A stretch of 64,000 nt of DNA from Diadophis punctatus similis. Taxonomy: Eukaryota > Chordata > Lepidosauria > Squamata > Dipsadidae. A program made the translations under genes and the position numbers. The DNA lies in assembly GCA_023053685.1 (NCBI GenBank), contig JALIGW010000002.1, forward strand, positions 245,364,177 through 245,428,176. The letters run 5' to 3'. This document shows, one piece after another, positions 21,847 through 32,625 of this stretch (position 1 is its first letter; each line of letters begins with the position of its first letter). Below the pieces are notes generated by a model. The model was not told the origin of the DNA. It ran no database searches and saw only the letters and a program-made list of their open reading frames with translations.

Positions 21847-21949
21847 CAGCCAAAGAATGAGTTCAGCAGTTCTTCTTTGCTGCCTGTAACTTCTTTGCCC
21901 TCTTCTCTCTTTAGTGGACTGACTATTGCCTTCATTTTGGGCACTCCCA

Positions 21950-22200
21950 ATTCTGAAATTTGAGGAGAATCGGGGGGGGACACCCAGGCTCACCCCTGAA
22001 GTCAATCCACGCCTCCAGATCATCCGAACTGGCTCTGCAGGACCCTTGCTCAAAACAGGACCTCGGCCAGCCCACAGCAGGCTCCCATGCTGAAAGGGTG
22101 GCAGCATCAGGATTTGAACTCATGACCAGCTGGCTCCCCAAGAGGAACGTTCGCCTCTCATTCCTCAACTGAGGTCCTGGCACCTCTGCACCAGGAAGCC
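21950..22200 (-). repeat. Old tRNA-SINE-like segment
   Basis: Shares 'ccacagcaggctcccatgct' and 'catcaggatttgaac' with 55790-55930. The reverse strand has a B-box-like GAGTTCAAATCCTG (GGGTTCAAATCCTG in the partner). Probably an ancient SINE; family uncertain. Confidence 0.35.
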
Positions 22201-22603
22201 ACTTCTGGAGGGAGGGTCTCTCCCACAGGCCCAGCACAGCGTCCTTGGTGCTGAAGGGGCGTCTCTCCTGTGTGGGGTCTGGGGGGGCGTCTCCTGGGGG
22301 CTCCTTCGCTCTGGGCTCTTGGGGGGGGGGGGAAGAAGGTTTTATCTCTCCAGGAGCTTCTGCTCGGAGAGGAACTTGTGAATTTAACCAGGGCAGCAAA
22401 TGAGGGCAAAAACGGAGGTGCAGGGAGGAGTTTCCGGGGAACCCAGCCTTTCAGCCGCTCTCTGCCCCCCCCCCCCCGGCTAACTTCTAAAAAAGGCTCC
22501 AGACCGCCCACTGCTGGGGGCTTCCTCCCCCCCAGATTGAGTCAGAAGGAGCCCCAAAACTCTGACTTCAATTCCCAGAGGTGCATTTTCCCCACCTCAA
22601 AAA
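22201..22603. other. Intergenic framework sequence
   Basis: Paralog of 13540-13880 ('ctcctgtgtggggtctgggg', 'aatttaaccagggcagcaaa'). G and C homopolymer runs near 22321-22332 and 22466-22478. No gene. Confidence 0.45.
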
Positions 22604-23075
22604 GGCAAACTGGACTTTCTTGGGTATTTTTTTCCTCTTGAAAACGTTTCCCTTCTCATCTAAGAAGCTTCTTCAGTTCTGACTGACTGGGAGGGGGGAA
22701 CGGAAGGAGAAACCCATCAGGAGGAGATGTCCATCTGCATCTGAAATGACTTGGCTGGCACTTTCGAGGACAGCCACCTCCACCTTCTGGACAGAGAGGA
22801 GCCCTGGACGGAAAGAGGGGCCAAAGCGGCCATCTTGGCCAAAATGAGCAGCCTCCCACAACAGAGGGGGGTGGAAAGCCCCCCCAACCTCCTGTCTACA
22901 ACAGGGTCCTTTCAGCAGCCTCAGGGAGGCTCCACACCCCTTTGCACCCTGATTCAGCACCAAATGACTGCAAGGAATATCCATCTTTCCATCCTCCACC
23001 GCTCAGTCAGAACTGGGGAAGCTTCTGGGATGAGAAGGGAAACGTTTTCAAGGGGAAAAAAACCAAGGAAGTCCA
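22604..23075. repeat. Inverted-repeat module, copy 2
   Basis: Complete copy of the 13881-14360 structure: left arm 22604-22686, right arm about 23002-23075, with the same intervening landmarks ('ttctggacagagaggagcc'). Confidence 0.7.
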
Positions 23076-24249
23076 GCTTCCTTTTGGAAAAGCATCTTAG
23101 GGACAACCATGACCTGGAGGATGGCGGCTCTCCATAGAGACCCCTGTCTCCACTTTCAAGCTTCGAAATCTCAGCAGAGCCAGCCTGGACTTGTGAGGCC
23201 CCTAAAAGATCTTAAGGGGGCATCTAGTCCACCCCTCCAGACACACAGAGAAAGAGAGATTCTGTTTGAGAGTCATGGGGCCTCCAAAAAGGAAGTCCAC
23301 ACTGCCCTCCGGTCCTGGCATGAAGCAGCCCCCTGAACACCCCCCTGAAGCTGCAACCCCCCACCCCCAAGACTGAAAATCGCACCTTCTCTGCTTCTAC
23401 TGCAGGGGGTTCTGAGTTGCTCTTCCAAACTCTCCCTTTAGTGAAGGGTGCTGGGGCCCCTCCCTTTGACATGGTCTTGGGGGTCTATGGGGGGGGGGCA
23501 ATTTGGAAGGACAGGAAAGCAGCCTTGAAAACCATTCAAAGAAAGCTAGTGGGGATGAAGATTTTTTTTTGGGGGGGGGAGAAAATTTTGGAGTATCCAG
23601 GGCAGGTTGGGGTCGAAGGGCTGGGAGAGCCCAGGAGTATGGGTGTAGGTATCCTTATTGTGACCCCCCTCCCCAGATCCTACCCCAAAGGAAGAGGGAT
23701 AGAGAAGCATGGATATTACTTTCCTTGCAGCCCAGAGAGTTCCTGGGGGTCTCTTCCCTTCTCTCGTATTTCCTGCCATTTTGGGGGGGGCAAAGAGACC
23801 CCACTAAGGATCCAAGGTTCCCTCCAGAGCGTTAGGTGGACTGCTGGACCAGTTGAGCGTCTGCCTGCCTTTTTCCACCCTGGGAAGATGGAGGTGGTGT
23901 CAGGGTTCCAAATAGCATCCAAGCTTAAATCAGAGTCCAAGGCAAAGTATTCGTCAAGGTTCCAATTTATTAATAGAGCCATGCAGGCAGGGCTGTGGGA
24001 AACCCGAATCTGAGGCTCCCAAAGTTTCTCACTCAGTTGAAAGTTGGCACCCTTGTCCCCCACCCCCAAATCCGTCACTTTGCCCACTCACATTCTGCCA
24101 ACGTGGTCGTTCCTCCTCCCAGCTTCTGGGCAGGCGGTCCATCAGGAAGCGCCTCCCCTTCCCCTCATTTTCCTCCCCCCCCCACCTCACCAAGGGTGGA
24201 TCCTGCTGGGACTGATAGTTCCCCATCTCTCCTCTAGGGGGCATCGGTA
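23076..24249. other. Intergenic DNA downstream of ZNF2
   Basis: Parallel to 14956-15790. From about 23896 to 24115 it carries an extra stretch ('tcagggttccaaatagcatc') not seen in the other units. No gene was recognised. Confidence 0.45.
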
Positions 24250-25955
24250 CAGTGGTTCCCAAAGTGGGTGGTACCGTCCCCTGGGGGGGATGACTTAGGG
24301 GGGCGCTAAGAGGCAAGGGGGGCGTTAAGAGGGGCTAGGGGGCGGCAGGTGGTTTGCCATACCGGTAGCGACAGCTGGCTGGTCACGCCCCCAAGCTGGT
24401 CCTGTCCCCACACCCCTGCCGCCCATTTACACCCAATCACCCCCTCGCCGCTTTTCCTGTCACGCTTTTCCCACCACTCGGCGCTTCCGGCCCACCCACC
24501 CCACCCTTCGCCTATATAACTTGTTCCCCTTTGCGACACGGGCACTCGCTTCGCCAACACCCCAGTCGCTGCTCGCTCCCCCTGCCCCGCCCAGTCTCTG
24601 TTCTGCATCTTGCCTGCCTGAAGCGCTGCGCCCCCGATCTGCCTGCCATGTAAGCCTGCAAAGTCACGGCCTACCTAGCTGCCCCTGCAACCCCCCACCA
24701 TCCCAGCCTGCCTTTCCTACTCCATTCCCCGTGACCTGCAGCCCCGACATGGTTTCCTGCCCTCCACGGGGCCTTCCCGGTGTCCCCGTGGACAGCTTGC
24801 GAAGACAGGCAAGCAGAAGGCCACGGGGAAGGCAGGAAAGCATGTCGGGGCAGTGGTGAAGGGGGGTAGCAGCCTACTCCCTTCCCCACAGCCCTGCCAT
24901 TCTTGGCGGCCTTCCAGGCAGCCTTCCTGGCGGTCCCCCACTCCCGCTTGCCTTCCGAGGTCAGCGTCCAGCCCGGCCCGGCCGCCGCCGCCTCTCACTT
25001 TCCCGGCTTCGGCTCCAGGACCTTTGTGCTACCTTTGTGCTACCTTTACCACAGAGGAGGCAGGCAGGAGGACGCGGGCGAGGCAGAGTCCCTGCTGCGG
25101 GCGAGGAGTAGTGGGGCGCTTCGGGGAGCGGCGCGGAAGGAAACGGGAGGTGCCCTGGCTGGGGCTCTTTCCCTCCACGCATGCGCTCCCTCGTTCTCCG
25201 GCCATGCGGCCGTAGGAGCCCCGGAGCCCCGACGACGCCCTGCGTCTCGGTCTCCTCAGCCGTCCGGGCTTGTCCGGCTCCGCCGCTGGGAAGGCTGTGG
25301 CCACCACCGCCAGCCAGCGGCTTAAGGCAAGAGGCGGGCAGGCGGGAGACACGGGCAGAAGCCTGCCACCGATGCTGCCACTTCTGGCATCCCCGCGCCT
25401 CTCGTCCCACTCGCTGGGCACCTCTGCTCCGTGGTCCATCCCGCGCGCGCCCACCGACGGGTTGTCATTGCAGTGTCTCCATCGCTGACCAGGATGCGGG
25501 CTCCCCGGTGCAGCCACAGCAACCAGGGAGACTTCGCACATGCAGCGCCCTGCGCGAAGGACACACCGGAGCCGCGATAGCAGCAGCCGTGGCGGTAGCG
25601 TGCGCTCTCCTTCCCTCCCACACGCGTTAACCCTGCTGGTGCCGCGGTTGGGGATTCAGTCAGGTGGCTGGAGCCCCGCGGGAGATTGCGACGGAGGCTC
25701 CTTCTTCCTCCAAAGGGAGGGGAGGGGAGCAACCCACCCACCTACCTCGCTTGGCATGGTCCCCCTGGGCGCGACCCCTGGCCGGGACCTGGAAGTGCGA
25801 TGCTCTTCCAGGCTTCTCTTACAGGACTTGGCTTCTTGGAAGAGGGCTGGGCGTGGGAGAAAGGAGCCCCGGTGGGGATTGGTTTGCAGGGAGAAAGAAA
25901 GAAAGATGTTAGGAAGGAAGGAAGGAAGGCAGGCAGACAGACTGACAGACAGACT

Positions 25956-26054
<99 letters not shown>

Positions 26055-26060
26055 AAGAAA

Positions 26061-26100
<40 letters not shown>

Positions 26101-26381
26101 AGATAGATGTTAGGAAGGAAGGATGGCAGACAGACAGACAGAAAGATGATAGGAAGGCAGGCAGACAGACAGAAAGACTTATGACCACAATTGAGCCCAA
26201 AATTTTGGTTGCTAAGCAAGAGCATTGTTAAGTGAGTTTCACCACATTTTACAAGTTGGCCATGCCCACCTGGTCACCTGACCACCAAGCCACGCCCACC
26301 TGAAGGGGTGGGGGCGGGGGCACTGAGGATGAGTCTGTAGCACCAAGGGGGCGATGGACTGAAAAAGTTTGGGAACCACTG
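24250..26381. mobile_element. hAT-like DNA element, about 2.1 kb
   Basis: The ends are inverted repeats: CAGTGGTTCCCAAAGTG at the left and, reading inward from the right, CAGTGGTTCCCAAACTT. This CAGTGGT start is typical of hAT elements. The interior is GC-rich (24400-25650) with no transposase frame, followed by a long compound microsatellite. No 8-bp target duplication is visible, and about 50 bp present at the same place in unit 4 (after 'gcatcggta', 47418 onward) is missing here. Non-autonomous, possibly carrying captured host DNA. Confidence 0.65.
25910..26180. repeat. Compound microsatellite (GAAG/GACA/GA/GAAA)n
   Basis: In order: GGAA-type repeats, about ten ACAG units, some thirty GA dinucleotides, GAAA repeats, then degenerate ACAG again. 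Lies inside the hAT-like element. Confidence 0.9.
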
Positions 26382-26581
26382 CTCTAGCAGCTGCTGGAAA
26401 CCATGGGCCCTGGAGTCCCTGACGGCCTTCCTCCTCTTCCTCCTCCCCGCATCCCATTTCCTGATCTAGGGGAGGTCCAAGAGCCACTTTGTATGGCACA
26501 ATCTGAACTGCCATCTTGTCTGTTTTGACCCACCCAGTCCATCTCCGGAAAAAGGCCCCTTTGATTATTTTAAACAATACT

Positions 26582-26587
26582 TTTATT
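26582..26587 (-). terminator. Polyadenylation signal AATAAA, ZNF2
   Basis: Conserved signal about 695 bp beyond the ZNF2 stop, in the same context as the other units. Confidence 0.65.
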
Positions 26588-27279
26588 AAGGATTATATGC
26601 AAAGAAAGATGGTACAAATATTTCTGTATGAATATATGAAAAAGACAATAAGAAAAAGGAGAAAAATTCCTTCGAAAAAAGATATTTTCCTCTTCATCCT
26701 CAACTAGAAGATTCAACAACAAAACTTTATCACTAAATAAGGCACCAGATTCATTCCACCCTTCACCCCATTTTCTCCTCTCTAAATTTTCACTTCTGCT
26801 CATTGATCAACACAGTCTAGTAAAAATTAAGAGAAATACCTGGTTCCTTGACTTACGACTGAAGGAACTTATGACCGGAAATCCATTCCAAGTTGTGGTC
26901 ATAGGTCAAGGACTTCCTGTACTCTACAAAGCATTATATCAACTCCCCACATACTCATAACTCTTTTGTGTAATCACTCTGGTAAGTTTATAATGCGGCT
27001 TTGAGAGCAAAATATTCTCACACTCCCAACATTTACACCCTTTTGCCTCATTGTGTACTCTCTGAGGTTCTTTTGCTTCAGTAGGAAAAACATTTTACTC
27101 ACACTAAATAATTGTAGGATTTCCCTTCTGTCACTGTGTGAACTTCCTGGTAAACATTAAGATGTGTTGAAAAAAAGGGCTCCCAACGTTTTTCACAGCT
27201 GAAGAGATTTATCTCTGCTATGGACTTTCTGGTGCTTTTTTAGCTTTGATTTACTATGAAAAGGTTTCTCACACTCTGT
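26588..27279 (-). other. ZNF2 3' UTR with decayed fingers
   Basis: After the TGA, which replaces the first zinc cysteine of what would be another finger, the same frame continues with ECEKPF and a Lys-rich helix (27279-27215). Worn finger-like segments and the foldback repeat (26837-26921) follow. Confidence 0.6.
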
Positions 27280-28611
27280 TCACTTGTGAAGCAACTCTCC
27301 TGCGTGACTTCTGGTGTGCCTGCGAAGTGTTGAAGGATCGGCAAAACATTTCCCACACTCCAGACATTTATACGGTTTCTCTCCAGTGTGGATTCGCTGA
27401 TGCCTCAAAAGACAACCTTTCTGGGAAAAACATTTATCGCACTCTGAGCATTTGTGAGGTTTCTCTCCTGTATGGATTCGGCTGTGATTTCTAAGGTGAG
27501 ATGAACGAGCAAATGTTCTCCCACAGTCTAAACATTTGTAGTTTTTTTCCCCTGTGTGAATTTTCTCATGACTTTTAAGGGCTGATGAGGTACTATAAAA
27601 TCTTCCACAGTCGATGCATTGATATGGCTTCTCCCCTGTGTGGGTTTTACGATGGCTCCAAAGGCCATTCTTTTGTCCAAAGTATTTTCCACATTCTCCG
27701 CATCTGTATGGCTTCTCTCCTGTGTGGACCCTCTGATGGATTCCAAGGTTTTGTTTTTGGGAAAAGCACATCCCACACTCCCCACATTTGTAGGGTTTCT
27801 CCCCCGTGTGGATTCTCTGATGAACCCGAAGTTCTTTTTGTGTAAGAAATCGTTTCTCGCACTTCCCACATTCATAGGATTTTTCTCCTTTGTGCCTCTT
27901 CTGGTGTTTACAAAGATCAGAAGAATTTACAAATCGCTTCTCACATTCTGGGCATTCATAGGGTCTCTCTCCGGTGTGAATTCTCTGATGTCGCACCAGA
28001 TTTGATTTCAAGGTGAAACATATCCCACATTCGAGGCACTTTTCGTTTTTCTCCCCTGTGTGTGTTTTCAAATGAATCTGAAGAGATGAACCGTGGGTGA
28101 AACATTTTCCACACTCAAAGCATTTGTAAGACTTTGTTCCTGCATGAATCTTCTCATGGGACGAAAGACCTGACTTATGAGAAAAGCTCTTCCCACATTC
28201 CCAACACTTGTAAGGTTTCTCCCCTGTGTGAATTCTCTCGTGGCTTCTGAGATGGGCTTTTCTACGGAAAAATTTCCCACATTCCAGACATTGAAAAGGT
28301 TTCTCTCCAGTGTGGATTTTCTGATGTCTAAGAAGGTATGACTTTTGACCGAAGTGTAAGTCACATTCCTTACATTTATAGGGTTTTAGTGTTGGGGGGC
28401 TTCTGAGGTCTTTGGAGTTTTTCCCAGAGAAAGATTTCTCAACCTTCAAACCTTCATGGGATCCACTTCCCACATGGTCCTTCCTGTGGGTCAAAAGGAG
28501 GGACCTGCGAGCAAAGGATTTCCCACACTCTGAGCATTCATGGGTTCTTCCGTGGTTTTTCGGAGGGCTGCTTGTGTCTGACGGGGGATCCAAGAGTTTC
28601 CCAGGCTCCAT
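27280..28611 (-). CDS. ZNF2: C2H2 zinc-finger protein, 14 fingers
   Basis: A single exon encodes 443 residues with the family architecture: isolated finger C26-H46, a 33-residue spacer, then 13 fingers from C80 to H436 and a seven-residue tail. All zinc ligands are intact. Helix -1/2/3/6 residues for fingers 0-13 are RSLT, QSYR, RAHS, HSGS, HSSI, LSNR, NSDK, TKEV, QQNI, QNGS, TSAS, RSHN, QGCR, DSTR. Nearly every finger from 1 on differs from ZNF1 at contact positions while the scaffold is preserved, so a different DNA target is expected. Tandem TAA-TAG codons lie 11 codons before the ATG in frame. An acceptor TCCTTCTAACAG ends at 28702. This unit keeps a KRAB-like exon with good splice sites (31093-31328) and a CpG promoter (32165-32510), so it is the most complete gene here. 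The final stop replaces a zinc cysteine of a 15th finger. Confidence 0.87.
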   Translation of the reverse strand: MEPGKLLDPPSDTSSPPKNHGRTHECSECGKSFARRSLLLTHRKDHVGSGSHEGLKVEKSFSGKNSKDLRSPPTLKPYKCKECDLHFGQKSYLLRHQKIHTGEKPFQCLECGKFFRRKAHLRSHERIHTGEKPYKCWECGKSFSHKSGLSSHEKIHAGTKSYKCFECGKCFTHGSSLQIHLKTHTGEKNEKCLECGICFTLKSNLVRHQRIHTGERPYECPECEKRFVNSSDLCKHQKRHKGEKSYECGKCEKRFLTQKELRVHQRIHTGEKPYKCGECGMCFSQKQNLGIHQRVHTGEKPYRCGECGKYFGQKNGLWSHRKTHTGEKPYQCIDCGRFYSTSSALKSHEKIHTGEKNYKCLDCGRTFARSSHLRNHSRIHTGEKPHKCSECDKCFSQKGCLLRHQRIHTGEKPYKCLECGKCFADPSTLRRHTRSHAGELLHK

Positions 28612-28701
28612 GCTTTCTGGCGGTTGCTGCCTTATGTTGATTTTCTATTAACTGTTGATAGTTGGCTTTCAGGTAAATCTTTGGTTCCAATCTTTTATCC
28701 T

Positions 28702-28934
28702 CTGTTAGAAGGAGAAAGAAGTGAAGAATTATATTTCCTTTTGAGACACGGAGAGAATCATAAAATCTTAGCCTTGCCAAGGACCTTGAGGGTCTTCCAG
28801 TCTGACCCTCCGCCCAGGGTAGGATGCTCAGTACACCTGAGGCACATTGAGGGAGTCCCTAAATTCGTAAGAGAGATGTCCTCAATGTATGACCATGATG
28901 GGGACTGGGACCTCGGTCGTTCAGTGAAGCAGTG
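28702..28934 (-). other. Intron start of ZNF2 with a CR1-like 3' fragment
   Basis: 28755-28840 resembles a worn CR1 3' UTR ('aagcttttataaaat'-like start 'gaatcataaaatcttagcc', 'ccttgagggtcttccagtc'). It is present at the matching place in units 3 and 4. Confidence 0.5.
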
Positions 28935-29323
28935 TGTCAGCTCTGAAACGGATCCAGCCTGCCGCAGCCATCTTCCGTTTCCCTAGTTGCCACACAGCTC
29001 GGGGAGGGGGGAGAAGAATGGAATGCGATCTAGGCAAAACAACCTGCTATCTCGTGGGAACCAAGGTCATTCCCAACAGGTGCCAGCAGAAGAATGGAAC
29101 TTGTTGCCAGGAGATGCAAGAACACCTAATTGGGCAATGTGACCTGTGACCCTAGAGGAGGGGGGATCTCTAACGTTTAATTATGCTGAAAGCGTGGGAA
29201 ACAGCTGGAGGTGGTTTTAAGTTCATCCATGCCGAAATGATGTACTCAATAAAGCAGTTCTTTGAGGAAGCCTAAAATCTCACAGTGCTGAATCCTTTGG
29301 GATCATTAGTTGGAACCAGAACA
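28935..29323 (+). mobile_element. Solo gypsy-type LTR, unit 2
   Basis: 389 bp running from TGTCAGCTC to CCAGAACA, with 'aataaa' about 70 bp before the end. It is flanked by a perfect 5-bp duplication CAGTG (28930-28934 and 29324-29328). Start, end and poly(A) region resemble the LTR at 2502-2901. The same insertion with the same duplication is found in units 3 and 4. Confidence 0.85.
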
Positions 29324-29328
29324 CAGTG

Positions 29329-30078
29329 GTTAGAGGAGGGATCACGGGATCATTTCACTCCACAACTGCCATCCCACACTCCTGGTTGCAATCATTAAGT
29401 GATCTTGGAGGTCCTTATGTGGGGGGAGGTGCAGGCAATGGTCATGGGGCATCTCAGGAGGAGGAGGAGAGAGGCAGAGGCCATCCATAAATTGGGGAGC
29501 CACCCACTAAAGTGGGATGCAAATCTGCAGCCACCCCTGGAAGCCTAATCCCAGCCATGCAAAGCAGCCCTGACTGACAGCAATGCTGGGCTGGGCCTGG
29601 GCCTTAAGTGGGGGCCTTCAGCACTCTCAGCCATCTGCCACTGTCCCCAGGCCTGGCCTTCACCCCAGTGTCACCGCTACCACTGAAAAATGTGGCCTTA
29701 ATCCCCACATCGGAGGCCTTTGCAACCTAGCTCCATTTTCCAAGCTCCATGTTCCATACAGTTTCCAAGCAACGTGTCCCAAAGCATCTCTTGGGTTCTC
29801 CAGGAGCCCTGAAATCGAATGCGGCCTGTGCCTGGGAATCACAAGGCCTCTCCTGCTCACTTCAGACAACCCCACATTCCTTACCTGGGACTTTGTCTGC
29901 TTAATGACACGTGAAATCGCTTAACAACCACAATCAGGAGTACAGTGTTGCAGTCATTGAGCCAAGCTCTCACATGACATCTTACTTAATGACCACTTTG
30001 CTCAATGACCAAGACTCCAATTGTGGTCATAAGTCCAGGACAAACTACAGGAATTACCCAAAACTAAGTGACCTCCTA
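29329..30078 (-). other. Intron of ZNF2, duplicated block
   Basis: 29380-29930 recurs in units 3 and 4, where a second, diverged copy follows. It includes 'ggagccacccactaaagtgg' and 'ttgtctgcttaatgac'. The right end (29985-30055) is a worn palindromic DNA repeat. No exon was recognised. Confidence 0.5.
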
Positions 30079-30560
30079 CCGCTGCACCATAAAGAGTATT
30101 TTAACTTACTGCACCTGTGTGTGGTTTGCCAATTGCACAGTGGCAGATAGGACAGCGCTCCAGAGGGTCAACGTCATTGCCCAGAGGATCATTGGTTGCC
30201 CTCTCCCCTCTTTGGAAGAGCTTTATAGCTCCCGCTGTCTTAAGAAAGTTCAAAACATTCTTAAAGATCCATCTCATCCTGGGCACCCTTTTTTTTTTAC
30301 TTTTACCATCTGGCAGACGGTACAGGACAATAAAAACAAGGACAAATAGGCTGAAAAACAGCTTTTATCCAAGAGCAGTAGCTAGATTGAATTCTACTGT
30401 ATAGTGCAATGTTAATGCAATATCTGGGGTTTTCAATTCAATTGCATAGAATGCGAAGGATGTATGTTTGAGTTCTATATTTATAGTAATAATGTACACT
30501 GAAGATGGCATTTAATTCCATTGTTCGAGGTGCAATGACAATGAACTAAACTACGCTAAA
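30079..30560 (+). mobile_element. LINE 3' end (CR1/L2/Rex1-type)
   Basis: Reads the C-terminus of an RT polyprotein: 'ALQRVNVIAQRIIGCPLPSL', then 'LPSGRRYR' in another frame after a T run at 30289-30298. The 3' UTR ends 'gcaatgacaatgaactaaac'. A shorter copy lies in unit 3 (41633-41915). Confidence 0.75.
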
Positions 30561-31092
30561 CTAAAGGCATCACATAAACAAAAGAGAAGGAAAAAGACTT
30601 CAGGCTAATGTAAACAACCCATTTCTGATTCTCATCCCTTTTTCCTGCTTCTTCTCATTTTTGCACATATGAGCTCCATCCCACCATGACTTTTCGATCC
30701 GGGCCTCCTCGTGATACTTTGTGTATATTTTATAAAATAAAGTAAAAAAGGGGCACGGCAGAAAACCTTACTGAATTCTTTGACAAAGCGGCTAAAATTC
30801 TGTGGACATAGCATACGTGGACTTCAGTAAGGCATGTGACAAAGTAGACAAAGCAACCTAGTTCTTGGCAAGATAAAAAAAAATTTGGGATAGCATCATC
30901 ACCTGATGGATTTGTAACTGGCTGCCCAACCACATTCAACGTATAAGTCCTCAATGGAACTACATTACGCCCCCACCCGGCACCTTGGGAGCAAAAACGA
31001 ATTTTTCTGCATTGCTCATTTGTCAAATAAAGATTTTTAAAAATGGATGCTTGTTCTGCAAACCAAGATTTAACCAAGATTTGTTTACTTAC
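30561..31092 (-). other. Intron of ZNF2 before the KRAB-like exon
   Basis: Unclassified. The part 30640-30910 matches 41990-42250 of unit 3. Nothing coding was recognised. Confidence 0.4.
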
Positions 31093-31328
31093 CTTTAAAG
31101 TTACAATGAAGAGATCTCTGGCTCAAGGCCAGGTATGACCCTCACTGCTGACCGATCTGGTTTCTCCTTAATCAATCGATTGGCCCTTTGTGCAGGAAGC
31201 TGCTTCTCCATTCAGGCCACAATTTCCAAATTCTCTGGAAAGGAGTCCTGGCCAAAGGTTGGTGGATCCCAATCCAGGAACGTCTCTTTCTCCTCTGTGA
31301 AGTTCACAGCCACATCCTCACTGGTCTC
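31093..31328 (-). pseudogene. KRAB-A-like exon, unit 2
   Basis: Best-preserved copy. Acceptor CATTTCTCTTTGCAG and donor GTAAGT (31092-31087) are both strong. The first 18 codons read TSEDVAVNFTEEKETFLD, the signature start of a KRAB-A box, which in functional proteins recruits TRIM28. The second half, DPPTFGQDS then ENLEIVA, departs from the usual LLDP..R.LYRDVMLEN pattern, and a TGA follows about 38 codons into the exon. With the tandem stops before ZNF2's ATG this argues against a KRAB-zinc-finger fusion. The exon may be untranslated leader or encode a short separate peptide. Confidence 0.55.
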
Positions 31329-32164
31329 CTGCAAAGAGAAATGAAAAAGGCTCAGATGCTGACAGTGATATTGAACATGATCTGTAAATGATGTGGAAGA
31401 GGGAGGAGAAAGTAGGATTATTGGATGAGGATACAAAATAATGAAGATTGAATCGTAATTCAAAAATATCTTCATAAGACAAAATGGAAGAAACCAGCAG
31501 GATGAAGTCCAACAGGGACCAAAGCATAGTTGTGCGAAGGAAAACTCAGTGGAAGCTGAGAGAGATCAGATGGGGCAGAGCGTGTGTGAAAAGGGCTGCT
31601 CTTTCCTGCTCTTTTTGGAGGCTGCAAGGCCACAAAGATTCCAGTTAGGCTTTTCATAAATTTATTTACAATTATTCAAGTGAGCCTTCTGGCCATCAGC
31701 TTGTTCCAGCAGCTCCTCACAAGACCCCCCTCAAAACTTCCTTTGTCCTTTCAAAAACATCCACCATCAAAACATCCACCTGTGATGTAGGGGCTCCCAC
31801 ATCACAGCCTCTTCTGGGCAAAACAAGGAAAATACAAAGTTTAGAAATTCTACCCATCTTTTTAAAGCAGAAGCAAAGAAAAGATTAGTATAAAAACAAA
31901 GGATTTTATTTTTGGCCTTTCAGAGAGAGCTCAAAGAAAGAGGATCTCTTTTGTGGGTCAATTCAACTAATTTAAACTTTTTTCCTTTCCCCCAAAACCT
32001 CCCCTCCCCGTTGCAAAGAGGGCAGAGTGTGTTAATAACACATTAGAAATCTCAGTAAATGTTTTAAAGCACAATTTACACTTATTTTTGAACAGCACTT
32101 GCGGGATAGGCATGCTCAGAGACCTCGTGGTCTGAGGAACCACAGAAAGACCTTCTGAAGGAAC
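31329..32164 (-). other. Promoter-proximal intron of unit 2
   Basis: Conserved framework, the same as 1-779. A donor-like GTAAGT lies at about 32163-32168, just inside the CpG block on the minus strand, fitting the end of a first exon. Confidence 0.5.
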
Positions 32165-32510
32165 TTACCCCAAACTTCCTTCCCGGAACCATCCGGCATC
32201 TCCCGGGGAGCCTTGGCCGGGCGAGGAGGGGGCAGATCCAGCCCGGGGACCGAGCCCCCTTTGCCCCCCTGGAGGGAAGGGAGGGAGCCGCTCCTTGCAG
32301 GCAACGCCAGAGACTCTCCGGAGGGATCTAAAGCCGCCGGGCGAAGGGAAGCGGATATCCAGCCAGTGGGAGGGGAGAGGCGGGGGGGGGGGGGAAGAGG
32401 CTTCTGGCTTCCTCTCAGGCTCCGCCCCCACCTTGAAGCCCCGCCTCTTCTCCTTCCCCCTCCACCTTTTGCCCCCAATCTTCCTTCCCAGGACCACGTG
32501 CTCCGAAACC
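32165..32510 (-). promoter_or_regulatory. CpG-rich promoter/first-exon region, unit 2
   Basis: CpG-dense with an E-box CACGTG at 32495-32500. Its upstream side matches units 0 and 1, although its zinc-finger exon groups with units 3 and 4. Confidence 0.6.
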
Positions 32511-32593
32511 CTTTGTGTGTCTTTCTGATTGTGTCTTTCTGTGTGTGGAGGGGAGGGAGGGAAGGGAGGAGCTGAATGCTGGCAAATGGACAT

Positions 32594-32596
<3 letters not shown>

Positions 32597-32624
<28 letters not shown>

Positions 32625-32625
32625 A
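32597..32625. repeat. (GT)n microsatellite
   Basis: About fourteen GT dinucleotides. Confidence 0.9.

Noticed and set aside
25550..26231. Long frames with D-R-Q-T and E-R-E-R repeats on both strands
   Set aside because: They are translations of the GACA/GA/GAAA microsatellite and have no real protein features.
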